Positions 45,388 through 53,743 of a stretch of 64,000 bases of DNA are shown piece by piece. The DNA comes from Chitinibacter sp. SCUT-21 (lineage in GTDB: Bacteria > Pseudomonadota > Gammaproteobacteria > Burkholderiales > Chitinibacteraceae), in the NCBI GenBank assembly GCA_041874755.1, contig CP102611.1, positions 806,001 to 870,000 of the forward strand. Reading direction: 5' to 3'. Both the position numbers and the translations under genes were made by a program. A model generated the notes under the pieces. That model was given only the letters and a program-made list of their open reading frames with translations, made no database searches and was not told where the DNA came from. Numbering within the stretch: the first letter of the stretch is position 1; each line of letters starts with the position of its first letter.

Positions 45388-45885
45388 ATGAAATCACTGC
45401 ATAAGGGAAGTTTATTCCTCGCCGCACTACTGAGTAGCATTCTTCCTGCGCAAGCATGGGCGATGAAACCAGGGATGGAAGAAAAAATCGCCGATGTAAT
45501 GGTTTGGGTGGTGATTGTCGTTGTTCCATTAGCTGCGATTTATTTATTCTGGAAAATCCATGTATTACCAGAAGTGATCGCAGAGAAAAAACATCACCCG
45601 CAAAAACATGCAATTCAAGTACTGTGTCTATTATCCCTCGCCTTTGGCGGCCTGCTATGGCCTCTGGCGTGGCTCTGGGCCTATCTAAAACCCGTCAACT
45701 ACAAAATGGCCTATGGCACAGATAAGCACGACGATTTCTTTTTAGACCCAAATGGTCACCATGCTGAAAAACCACTCGATTTAGCGATTGTTGACGATGA
45801 ATTATTACTATTAAAAGAACGTCTCGATAGTTTAAACAAACAACGAGAACTCATCCTAAGCAAACAAGAAAAACAGGGAGAATAA
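45388..45885 (+). CDS. DUF3302 inner-membrane protein, YiaW-like
   Basis: About 165 residues. An apparent signal segment (MKSLHKGSLFLAALLSSILP) ends near AQAWA; two further hydrophobic helices (VMVWVVIVVVPLAAIYLFW and LLSLAFGGLLWPLAWLWAYL) follow, then a soluble tail with a coiled coil. The DUF3302 core (WKIHVLPEVIAEKKHHP) matches E. coli YiaW, which is likewise encoded beside an HlyD protein. AAAGGAG precedes the ATG at 45388. First gene of a three-gene operon; two bases separate it from the next. Confidence 0.85.
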   Translation: MKSLHKGSLFLAALLSSILPAQAWAMKPGMEEKIADVMVWVVIVVVPLAAIYLFWKIHVLPEVIAEKKHHPQKHAIQVLCLLSLAFGGLLWPLAWLWAYLKPVNYKMAYGTDKHDDFFLDPNGHHAEKPLDLAIVDDELLLLKERLDSLNKQRELILSKQEKQGE

Positions 45886-45887
45886 GC

Positions 45888-47039
45888 ATGCTAGAGATCA
45901 TTATTGGCGGTTATTGCGCGCTCGTTTGGTTAATTTTTATCAAGCTCAAATTATTCCCTTGGAACATCAAAACACAAGTTGGCTCAGCAACGGGTGCATT
46001 AGTTCTAGCAGCCACCATTATTTTGACCATCAATGTGGTCACCCCCTCCTCGAGTGATGTACGGGTAATGAATTTTGTGGCTGAAATTGTGCCACGTGTC
46101 CAAGGCACCGTGACTCGCGTGGCAGTTGAGGGTAATACCCTGATCAAAAAGGGTGATGTGCTACTCGAAATTGATAACACACCTTATCGCCTAAAAGTAA
46201 AAGAGCTTGAAGCTAAGTTAGCCGATGCCACTGCATCAGCCAAAACCTTGTGGCAAGATCTTGATAGCGCTAAAAGCAGCACCATTGCTGCGCAAGCGCA
46301 TTTGGATCTAATGAAAAAGCGCTACGCTGAATCGCAAGAATTGGCCAAAGCAGGTGCTGGCAATCAATATGATGTTGAGCATTTTGCAACCGAAGTCAAA
46401 AAAGCGGAATCATCCGTAGCTGCGGCAAAAACTGCAGAATCAAAAGTAACCACCAAATTGGAAGGGGTGGTTGGTAAAGACATCGCGAGTGTTGCGCAAA
46501 TCAAAGCGCAGCTGGAAGCAGCACGTTATGATTTAGAATCCACCGTGATTCGCGCTCCATCAGATGGTTATGCGGTAAATGTGGCAGTTCGTCCTGGCAA
46601 TTATTTGGTTTCAATGCCTTTTAGGCCTGCACTGAGCTTTGTTGAACACGAGCAGCGCATTTTGGCCTTCTTTGAACAAAATGAGCTGCGTTACGTAAAA
46701 CCTGGTGATAAAGCTGAAATTGCGCTCAAAACCTTGCCTGGTGAGCTGATTCATGCCGAAGTTGACTCAATTATTTGGGCAAGCAGCCAGGGTCAAATGG
46801 TGCAGTCTGGCGTGATCCCGAATGCGCCATCGGAAATGGTACACGCTCCATTGGCACAAAAATACGCAGTTAAGTTAAAACCTATTGCCCCCGAAGGGGA
46901 ATCCTTGCCGCATATTGCGATGGGTGCACGTGGTGGTGGTGCAATTTACACCGAAAAACTGGCGCCTTTGCATTTATTGCGCATGGTAATGATCCGCGCA
47001 CAATCGATCGTCAACTACCTCGTGCTGAAATTACACTAA
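45888..47039 (+). CDS. HlyD-family membrane fusion protein, YiaV/EmrA-like
   Basis: A 383-residue periplasmic adaptor. Two hydrophobic N-terminal segments precede the lipoyl half VAEIVPRVQGTVTRVAVEGN. A long alpha-helical hairpin (about 100-200; LEAKLADATASAKTLW, KKRYAESQELAKAGAGNQYD) follows, then the second lipoyl half RAPSDGYAVNVAVRPGNYLV and the beta-barrel domain. It should bridge an inner-membrane component to the outer-membrane factor encoded next. The operon contains DUF3302 in place of a recognisable transporter. Confidence 0.92.
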   Translation: MLEIIIGGYCALVWLIFIKLKLFPWNIKTQVGSATGALVLAATIILTINVVTPSSSDVRVMNFVAEIVPRVQGTVTRVAVEGNTLIKKGDVLLEIDNTPYRLKVKELEAKLADATASAKTLWQDLDSAKSSTIAAQAHLDLMKKRYAESQELAKAGAGNQYDVEHFATEVKKAESSVAAAKTAESKVTTKLEGVVGKDIASVAQIKAQLEAARYDLESTVIRAPSDGYAVNVAVRPGNYLVSMPFRPALSFVEHEQRILAFFEQNELRYVKPGDKAEIALKTLPGELIHAEVDSIIWASSQGQMVQSGVIPNAPSEMVHAPLAQKYAVKLKPIAPEGESLPHIAMGARGGGAIYTEKLAPLHLLRMVMIRAQSIVNYLVLKLH

Positions 47040-47048
47040 GGAGGATGA

Positions 47049-48434
47049 ATGTTTAATTTTCGTACATCATTCTCAGTTCTGGTGTCAGCAGGCATTTTAT
47101 TGGGCTGCGCAGTGGCAACGCCTCCGGCTCAGCATGAATTACTGCCCCTAGCCCTCGGCAAAACCGAGGTACCGGCCCAATGGAAACACCAAGCCACGGT
47201 ACAGCAATATGATGCTAGTGCTTTGGGCTTTACGCCCGATGCTTCCTTAACAGCTTTGATTAGCGAAGCACTGCAATACAACGCTGATTTGCGCATTGCC
47301 GCCGCTCGAGTTGAACAATCGCGAGCAGCCTTAAAAGCCGCAGGTGGCTCGATGTTGCCAAGTCTGGCCATTGGCGCACAAGTGGGTGATTCGGCTTTAC
47401 CAACCTCTAGCATGAGTACGACAGGGATTGGTCTAGTCGCCACCTGGGAAGTCGATATTTGGGGTCGTTTAGGTAGCCAAAATGCAGCCTCTGATGCCCG
47501 TTTCCAAGCCAGTGAGCTCGATGCAGCTTACAGTCAGCAGGCGATTGCAGCCGCGGTCACTCGCGCGTGGATCGCTACTGCAGAAGCCACGCAGCAGCTC
47601 AAACTTTCACAGCAAATGCAGCTTTTGGCGCAAAAGCAACTCGCTTTGATTCAAACAGGGCAACGTGTCGGGCGCAATACAGCTCAAGATGTGGCCTTGA
47701 ATGAATCCGCCGTGGCCATCTATCGTCACCAAGTCGCCGCGAATGAGCAGGTATTAAATCAAACTCGCCGTAGCTTGGAAGTATTGCTCGGTCGCTACCC
47801 AGCGGCTGAAGTGATGGCGACAGAACAATTGCCGATTGCAAGTGACAGATTGCCAGCGGGTGTGCCATCCGAAATCATTACGCGCCGGCCAGACGTACTG
47901 GCGGCAGAGCAGCGTTTCCGTGCCGCTTTCCAAGATGTTGAAGCCGCACAACGTGCGCGCTTGCCATCTTTAAAATTGGTAGGCGGCGTTGCCTATATCG
48001 AAGACTCGGTCATTCAGTTGGATCCTAGCCTCAATAATCCATTGTGGGCGCTCACAGGACAACTGCTAGCCCCGATTTTCACCGGTGGGCAACTTGAGGC
48101 ACAAGTTGAAGCCAAATCGGCCAAGCAGCAAGAAGCCATCGCGCAATATACCAAAGTGGCTTTAACTGCGTTTAATGAAGTAGAAGGCGCATTGGCCAAT
48201 GAGCGCACTTTATTGCAACGCCAAAACGCTTTGCAATCACAAGTCACTCAGCTCGGCAAATCTGTGAACTACGCCCAAATTCAGCACAAGGTGGGTAAAG
48301 GTGATCAGTATCAATTGCTTCAACAGCAGCTTAATCTCTCTGGCGCACAGGCCAATTTACTGCGCGTACAAAGTGAGCGTTTGAGTAATCGCGTCAACTT
48401 GCATCAGGCATTGGGCGGACATTTCCCAAATTAA
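47049..48434 (+). CDS. Outer-membrane efflux lipoprotein, NodT/OprM family
   Basis: A 461-residue TolC-like channel. A signal peptide with lipobox LLGCAVA gives an N-terminally lipidated protein. Two OEP repeats follow: LQYNADLRIAAARVEQSRAAL, GLVATWEVDIWGRLGS, and the second half with ITRRPDVLAAEQRFRAAFQD and LTGQLLAPIFTGGQLEAQVE. It forms the outer-membrane exit duct of a tripartite efflux system with the upstream HlyD protein. GGAGG lies 4 bases before the ATG. A strong terminator follows. Confidence 0.93.
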   Translation: MFNFRTSFSVLVSAGILLGCAVATPPAQHELLPLALGKTEVPAQWKHQATVQQYDASALGFTPDASLTALISEALQYNADLRIAAARVEQSRAALKAAGGSMLPSLAIGAQVGDSALPTSSMSTTGIGLVATWEVDIWGRLGSQNAASDARFQASELDAAYSQQAIAAAVTRAWIATAEATQQLKLSQQMQLLAQKQLALIQTGQRVGRNTAQDVALNESAVAIYRHQVAANEQVLNQTRRSLEVLLGRYPAAEVMATEQLPIASDRLPAGVPSEIITRRPDVLAAEQRFRAAFQDVEAAQRARLPSLKLVGGVAYIEDSVIQLDPSLNNPLWALTGQLLAPIFTGGQLEAQVEAKSAKQQEAIAQYTKVALTAFNEVEGALANERTLLQRQNALQSQVTQLGKSVNYAQIQHKVGKGDQYQLLQQQLNLSGAQANLLRVQSERLSNRVNLHQALGGHFPN

Positions 48435-48445
48435 AACGCCCACCG

Positions 48446-48480
48446 ATTCGCTGTCGATGCCTCCATCGACAGCGAATTTT
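48446..48480 (+). terminator. Terminator after efflux operon
   Basis: A perfect 14-bp stem (48446-48459 and 48464-48477) with a CCTC loop, followed by TTTT, 12 bases after the outer-membrane factor stop codon. Confidence 0.85.
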
Positions 48481-48687
48481 CAAACCCCACACCCAAGCGG
48501 CATGTGCTGTTTCTACGACTCCTTTCACCTCAATCTCACCATCCGATCTCTTGTCCGACTCAGGCATAAACAGAGCCATAGCCAAGCGATACGGCGCAAA
48601 GAATCTAAGCTGACCTATATCAAGTTCCACCCCCTGAATGCAGCATAGTCTTGAGGCTAAACCCTATGCGATTCAGGAGCAGCAATC

Positions 48688-49101
48688 ATGAGTATCACCA
48701 GCGCCCTACTTCAGCAACACCGTCATTGCGATGATTACTTGGCCCAAGCCGAAGCCACTGCACGTGCGGGGCAATGGAGCGATTGCCAAAAACTAACAAG
48801 CATTTTTTGCCAAACTACGCTGGCACATTTTGCGCTTGAAGAAGATTCACTGTTTCCAGTATTTGAGCAAGCCAGCGGCATGATCGGTGGCCCAACCCAA
48901 GTGATGCGCAATGAACATGCCCAAGCGCGCGATTTGATGCAGGGGCTGCAAGAAGCCGCTGCGCAACAAGATAGCGATGATTTTATCGGCTGCGCCGAAA
49001 CGCTATTACTGCTATTGCAGCAGCACAATATGAAAGAGGAAAACATCCTCTACCCTATGTGCGATCGCACCATTCCGCATTTGGCCGAGGAATTTGCCTA
49101 A
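48688..49101 (+). CDS. Hemerythrin-like protein
   Basis: A 137-residue four-helix hemerythrin domain with the histidine/carboxylate pattern HRHCDDYL, HFALEEDSLFPVFE, NEHAQARDLM and HNMKEENILYPMCD, enough to bind a di-iron centre. Such proteins bind oxygen or nitric oxide or repair iron-sulfur clusters. The next gene overlaps its stop by one base (TAATG). No FNR-type site (TTGAT-N4-ATCAA) was seen in the 200 bases upstream. Confidence 0.9.
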   Translation: MSITSALLQQHRHCDDYLAQAEATARAGQWSDCQKLTSIFCQTTLAHFALEEDSLFPVFEQASGMIGGPTQVMRNEHAQARDLMQGLQEAAAQQDSDDFIGCAETLLLLLQQHNMKEENILYPMCDRTIPHLAEEFA

Positions 49102-49316
49102 TGAGCGGCCAGCGCGATTTACGTGGCCTTGCGCCGCCCGAGCCGATGGAGATCATCTTGCAGTGGCTCGATGCCGCCAGCGCAGGCGAGCAAGCGCAGT
49201 TTCATTTACCGCACACGCCCTTCCCGCTGTACGAACATTTGCGCCTACGCCGCTGCCATTGGGAATGCGCAGCGCAAAGCGATGGCTCAGCCATCTTAAC
49301 GGTGTTCCGAGATTAG
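49101..49316 (+). CDS. DUF2249 domain protein
   Basis: A 71-residue protein, MSGQRDLRGLAPPEPMEIIL onward, with the DUF2249 pattern DLRGLAPPEPM, a central HTPFPLYEHL and the C-terminal hydrophobic strand. DUF2249 occurs with hemerythrins and in denitrification/nitric-oxide gene groups; the molecular role is unknown. Its ATG overlaps the hemerythrin stop codon, with GAGGAA upstream, and the membrane-protein gene starts three bases after its end. Confidence 0.85.
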   Translation: MSGQRDLRGLAPPEPMEIILQWLDAASAGEQAQFHLPHTPFPLYEHLRLRRCHWECAAQSDGSAILTVFRD

Positions 49317-49319
49317 GCC

Positions 49320-50561
49320 ATGTTCCTGCCCGAATTTAGCCTGCCAGTGCGAATACCGCTGCGTTTTTTTCGCACCGCACCGTGGTGGTTGGCACTCAGT
49401 GCGCTGCTGTTGCTAACGCTCGACGCCGATCAATGGCAGCAACGCTTTGCGCCGCCGATGCTGGCGATCACGCATCTGCTCGCCTTAGGTTTTTTGGGCA
49501 ATATCATGCTCGGCGCGCTATTGCAGGTCAGCGCGGTACTGACTGGCGTTCGCGCCAAACATGCGCCGTTTTGGGGGATGGCTTTGTGGCTGGTGCTGCA
49601 ACTCGGAACGGCGATGTTGGCCTTAGGGCTATGGCAGATGCAGCCCGTTTTGTTGCAAGCCGCAGCAGCGATTTTATTCTGTGGCTTGATCAGTTTGGCG
49701 CTGTGGCTGTTGCACCGCTTTTGGCGCTCGGGTACTCGCAGTGTATTAAGTTGGCCGGTCATCGGCCTAGGCCTCACTGCGGTGAGCGGCACACTACTAG
49801 TGGGTATCTTAAGCTACGGCTTTCCTGCCATAGGTTTGAACGAGATACTGCGCGCACATATTGTATTGGCTAGCATCACATGGCTAATTGCGCTGATTAT
49901 CGCAGTGGCGTTTACCGTGGTACCGATGTTTTTGGTGGCGCCAGCATGGCCACAGGCTCTGAATCGCTGGCTGTTGCCTGCGCTGCTGCTGTGCGCATTG
50001 GCGGCGGTGATGGATGCGCGTGGGTTGACGATATTGTGCTTACCCATCTTGGCGTGGCTGTTTGGCCTGCTGCGTTTGCTGCAAAACAGCCAGCGCCGCG
50101 CCGATCCAGCGCGTTATTTATGGGGCTGGGGCGCAGTTAATATGGCGCTGGTGCTGGCGCTGCTACCGTGGCTAGTAGACGTGTCCGACACTGCATCGAT
50201 CCTAATGGCAGGCCATTTTGTCTTGGCAGGTGTGCTGCCGATCATCACGGCGATGTTGGCGAAAATTATTCCGTTTTTATTGTGGCTGGATTATCGCTTG
50301 CAAGTGCCTAGCGGTGGCAAGCTGCGCCATATGGGGCAATTATTTCCGGAGCGCTGGTTAAAGCGTTTGGCCTATTTGAGCATTGCAATGGGTATTACCT
50401 TCTGGCCATTATTTCAATTAACTTTCAAAGCAATACCCATTATTATTTTGCTCTATGCTGGCGCCATCGCCTATTGCCTGCGCCGCAGCGTGCAAACACA
50501 ACAGGTGGCGATTGTTCAGGCAAAAACGCTTTCAGCTCAGACTAGCAATCAACCCAAATAG
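49320..50561 (+). CDS. Polytopic membrane protein, NnrS/heme-copper-oxidase-I-like
   Basis: A 413-residue protein with about 12 transmembrane helices. Conserved histidines occur within or at the ends of helices: AITHLLALGFLGNIMLGALL, LRAHIVLASITWLIALIIAV and MAGHFVLAGVLPIITAML. The placement recalls NnrS proteins and the subunit I fold of heme-copper oxidases, but the set of metal ligands is not clearly complete. With hemerythrin and DUF2249 upstream, a role in nitric-oxide or oxygen stress is inferred. Its 3' end overlaps the convergent carboxypeptidase gene by 13 bases. Confidence 0.7.
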   Translation: MFLPEFSLPVRIPLRFFRTAPWWLALSALLLLTLDADQWQQRFAPPMLAITHLLALGFLGNIMLGALLQVSAVLTGVRAKHAPFWGMALWLVLQLGTAMLALGLWQMQPVLLQAAAAILFCGLISLALWLLHRFWRSGTRSVLSWPVIGLGLTAVSGTLLVGILSYGFPAIGLNEILRAHIVLASITWLIALIIAVAFTVVPMFLVAPAWPQALNRWLLPALLLCALAAVMDARGLTILCLPILAWLFGLLRLLQNSQRRADPARYLWGWGAVNMALVLALLPWLVDVSDTASILMAGHFVLAGVLPIITAMLAKIIPFLLWLDYRLQVPSGGKLRHMGQLFPERWLKRLAYLSIAMGITFWPLFQLTFKAIPIIILLYAGAIAYCLRRSVQTQQVAIVQAKTLSAQTSNQPK

Positions 50562-52036
50562 CGCTGCACCAAATGCGCTTTGAAATAGGCTGGATTGAGC
50601 GCTTCGCCAGTCGCGCGCGTAATCAATTCCCCCGTTTCCCAACGGCTGGCTTGCGACCAAATATGCTCATTCAACCAATCAAAAATCGGCGCTAAATCGC
50701 CGGCCGCGACACGCTGGTCAAGATCAGCAAACTGCTGGCGGATTTTGGCAAAGTATTGCGCCGCATACATCGCGCCTAGGGTGTAGCTTGGGAAATAGCC
50801 AAAACTGCCATCGGTCCAGTGAATATCTTGCAAGCAGCCATTTTTATAATTGCCACGGGTATCGACGCCCAAGTATTGCTGCATTTTTTGCTCCCACAGC
50901 GTGGGAATATCGTCAGCCTCGATTTCACCATCAATCAGCGCGCGCTCGATTTCATAGCGCAAAATCACGTGCGCAGGGTAAGTTAGCTCGTCAGCGTCGA
51001 CGCGGATAAAGTCGGGTTTCACGCGGGTATAGATTTTGGCCAAATTCTCAACGCTAAACGCTGCTTGCTCGCCCAAATGTTGGGTAATTAAAGGCTGAAT
51101 CAGCGCCAAAAATGCCGGGCTGCGCCCGAGCTGCATTTCAAACGCCAAGCTCTGGCTTTCGTGTACCGCCATCGAACGCGCGCGCCCCACTGGTAAATGC
51201 GCGGTGGCGCTGGGCAAGTTTTGCTCGTAACGCGCGTGGCCGGTTTCGTGCACGATGCCCATCATGCTTTGCGTGAAATCGTCTTCGGTATAGCGCGTGG
51301 TAATGCGCACGTCTTCGGGTACGCCGCCGCAAAATGGATGGTGCGACACATCCAAACGACCGCGCGTAAAATCAAAGCCGAGCTTTTGCATCACGTCCAA
51401 ACCCAGCTCGCGCTGCGCGGCAATGCTGAACGGCCCTTGCGCGGCCAGCGTGCTTTCTTGCGCTTGTTTCGCCATTACCTGCTGGATTAAATCAGGCAGC
51501 CATTGCTTGACGTCGCCAAAGATGCGATCGAGCTCAGCGCACGTCATGCCCGGCTCGTATTTATTCATCAGCGCTTCATACGGCGTTAAGCCGCTGTGCT
51601 TGCTTAACAGCTGCGCCTCTTCACGCGCCAAGCGAACCACTTCGCGGAAATTGGCCAAAAAGCCGTCCCAATCATTATTCGCCCGTTGTGTGCGCCACGC
51701 GTGCGAGCAATGCGAACCGGCTAGGGTTTTGGCTTCGACCAATTGCGCCGGCAATAAATTAGCGTGTTCCCACTGGCGCACCATTTCACGCAAACTCGCT
51801 TGCTCGTCGGCGCTTAAATTCTCGGTTTTCGCCGCAGCGATGGTATTGGCCAAAGCCGGATCGGTCAGCGTGTTATGAATTAAAACGCCCAACTCAGCCA
51901 TCGCCGCACCACGTGCGTCGTTGCCACCTTCTGGCATCATCGCCGCCTGATCCCAACCGGCTAAAGCCATTAAATGTTCATAGCGATAAATTCGAGTAAA
52001 TGTCGCCAACAAGGCTTGATATGCACTTTGATTCAT
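50549..52036 (-). CDS. M32-family metallocarboxypeptidase
   Basis: A 495-residue zinc carboxypeptidase of the thermostable M32 type: MNQSAYQALLATFTRIYRYE at the N terminus (first 20 residues), the active-site motif GIVHETGHARYEQ (HExxH), the third ligand region VHESQSLAFEMQLGRS, DELTYPAHVILRYEIER, and the C-terminal FGYFPSYTLGAMYAAQ. It removes C-terminal residues from peptides in the cytoplasm with broad specificity. Monocistronic; upstream is an AT-rich 272-base gap before the FadL gene. Confidence 0.94.
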   Translation of the reverse strand: MNQSAYQALLATFTRIYRYEHLMALAGWDQAAMMPEGGNDARGAAMAELGVLIHNTLTDPALANTIAAAKTENLSADEQASLREMVRQWEHANLLPAQLVEAKTLAGSHCSHAWRTQRANNDWDGFLANFREVVRLAREEAQLLSKHSGLTPYEALMNKYEPGMTCAELDRIFGDVKQWLPDLIQQVMAKQAQESTLAAQGPFSIAAQRELGLDVMQKLGFDFTRGRLDVSHHPFCGGVPEDVRITTRYTEDDFTQSMMGIVHETGHARYEQNLPSATAHLPVGRARSMAVHESQSLAFEMQLGRSPAFLALIQPLITQHLGEQAAFSVENLAKIYTRVKPDFIRVDADELTYPAHVILRYEIERALIDGEIEADDIPTLWEQKMQQYLGVDTRGNYKNGCLQDIHWTDGSFGYFPSYTLGAMYAAQYFAKIRQQFADLDQRVAAGDLAPIFDWLNEHIWSQASRWETGELITRATGEALNPAYFKAHLVQRYLG

Positions 52037-52308
52037 TCAATTTCCTTTTCCTGCTTTCTCAATCATCAGAATTAAAACAAGGCAAAACCATCAATCATAC
52101 CGCCAGCAATAATGATCAGATTGGTTGCCGGCCTACGAAAACAAGGCCCAAAACGCAACAAATATTTACAATAAAACACAAATAAATTTACTTTAAACGA
52201 AATATTAAAATAAGCTATTGAAAAATAAATAAAACCCACCTTGCTAGCAATTACTGTGGTGGCTACGGTGACAACCCAAATCCAATCCCACTATTCATGA
52301 GAGTCAAT

Positions 52309-53511
52309 ATGATGAAAAAGCCCTATCTAATTGCCGCCTTATGCACACTCAGTTTGACACAAGCCCAAGCGGCAGGACTCTATTTATATGAAATTGGCTC
52401 TGAAGATTTGGGTTTGGCCAGCGCTGGCGCTGCAGCACGCGCAATGGATTCGAGCACGATATTTTCCAATCCAGCAGGCTTAACACGCATCGACGGTGAT
52501 CGTGTGGATACGGGTTTACAACTTTTATTCGGCAATACGAGTTATCACATCACTGATGGTGTTGCCAGCGGCGATGATCCAGGTAATGTACTGCAACCAT
52601 TTCCTGGTGGCAGCTTATTCTATAGTCACTCGGTCAATGAGCGTTTAAAAATTGGCTTGGGGTTTTGGGGCAATTTTGGGCTTGCACTACATTATGGCGA
52701 TTGGGCAGGCTCAGCCTTGGTTAAAGATGCAACTCAGCTAGCTTTAACGATACAACCAACCATCGCTTACCGACTGAATGATCAATGGTCGATTGGTGGC
52801 GGCATCGGTATCAACTATGGCTATTTTGCGCTAAATCGATCAACCGCCCGTGGGGAAGCGCTGGAAAACGATCATGATTGGGAACCCAACCTAAGGGTTG
52901 GCTTGCTGTTTGAACCCAATACCGCCACACGATTTGGCCTCAATTACGCAAGCCAAGCCAAGTATGATTTTCAAATCAACCCGAATGTTACTTTCCAGCT
53001 ACCCGCAACAGGGCAGATTCATAACATCAGTATTCCACTCGAAACCCAAGTCAATGCCCCTCAGCAGTTAATGCTCAGTGCCTATCATCAAGTAGCACCC
53101 GAGTGGGCCATCATGGGTAATGTGGGCTGGCAAGATTGGTCGGCATTTAACCACAATCAAAGCGCCATTTATGGTGAGGTCATCGCCTCAAAACCACTCT
53201 ACCAAGACACTCTTCATCTCGCGGTGGGTGCGCAATATCAAGCCAATTCTCAATGGCGTTACAACTTTGGCATGGCCTACGATAGCAGTATGTATAAGGA
53301 TCAGTCACAAGGCGTGCTAACCACGCCATCAGGGGAAACTTGGCGATTTGGTACAGGCTTAACCTATCAATTAGATCAGGTCAGTACATTGGGTTTTGCT
53401 GCAGAATATGCACGTGTTCAAAGTAATAAAGCACCAAATCATCTTTTTGGCGGCGAGTTTGACACTGGACATTTATATTTCCTTAGCAGCCAATATTCAC
53501 GCAAATTCTAA
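52309..53511 (+). CDS. FadL/TodX-type outer-membrane transport porin
   Basis: About 400 residues. The signal peptide MKKPYLIAALCTLSLTQAQA is followed by the FadL hatch and barrel: GLYLYEIGSEDLGLASAGAA, AMDSSTIFSNPAGLTRI (the NPA element), many alternating strands, and a C-terminal phenylalanine (SRKF) typical of outer-membrane beta-barrels. It should import long-chain fatty acids or other hydrophobic compounds. Starts at 52309 or 52312 (tandem ATG); the upstream ATG (52297) has no ribosome-binding site. Followed by a terminator. Confidence 0.9.
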   Translation: MMKKPYLIAALCTLSLTQAQAAGLYLYEIGSEDLGLASAGAAARAMDSSTIFSNPAGLTRIDGDRVDTGLQLLFGNTSYHITDGVASGDDPGNVLQPFPGGSLFYSHSVNERLKIGLGFWGNFGLALHYGDWAGSALVKDATQLALTIQPTIAYRLNDQWSIGGGIGINYGYFALNRSTARGEALENDHDWEPNLRVGLLFEPNTATRFGLNYASQAKYDFQINPNVTFQLPATGQIHNISIPLETQVNAPQQLMLSAYHQVAPEWAIMGNVGWQDWSAFNHNQSAIYGEVIASKPLYQDTLHLAVGAQYQANSQWRYNFGMAYDSSMYKDQSQGVLTTPSGETWRFGTGLTYQLDQVSTLGFAAEYARVQSNKAPNHLFGGEFDTGHLYFLSSQYSRKF

Positions 53512-53529
53512 GTTGTTGCCCTGCTTTCA

Positions 53530-53560
53530 CCAAGGCCGAGCAGATTACTCGGCCTTTGTT
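53530..53560 (+). terminator. Terminator after FadL gene
   Basis: A 9-bp stem AAGGCCGAG/CTCGGCCTT with a 7-base loop and TTTGTT tail. The 180 bases beyond it, up to the photolyase stop codon, hold nothing recognisable. Confidence 0.8.
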
Positions 53561-53743
53561 CTATAGCAATTCGCCAACCACTTCATCCAACACTCCACGG
53601 TCTGAATCTATTAAGTGTGCTGGCGCTAATTTTGACGCAAACAATAAAGAGGGCAATGGGCAATTGCACGACTGCCCACAAATACCCCACCAATGTAACA
53701 ATATAAAGACCTTATTAATAATAAATCTAGTAGATATACCCCA

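Noticed and set aside
48394..48630. Minus-strand 78-residue frame over the efflux operon terminator
   Set aside because: It crosses a strong terminator hairpin and the end of the outer-membrane factor gene, and has no start signal or domain.
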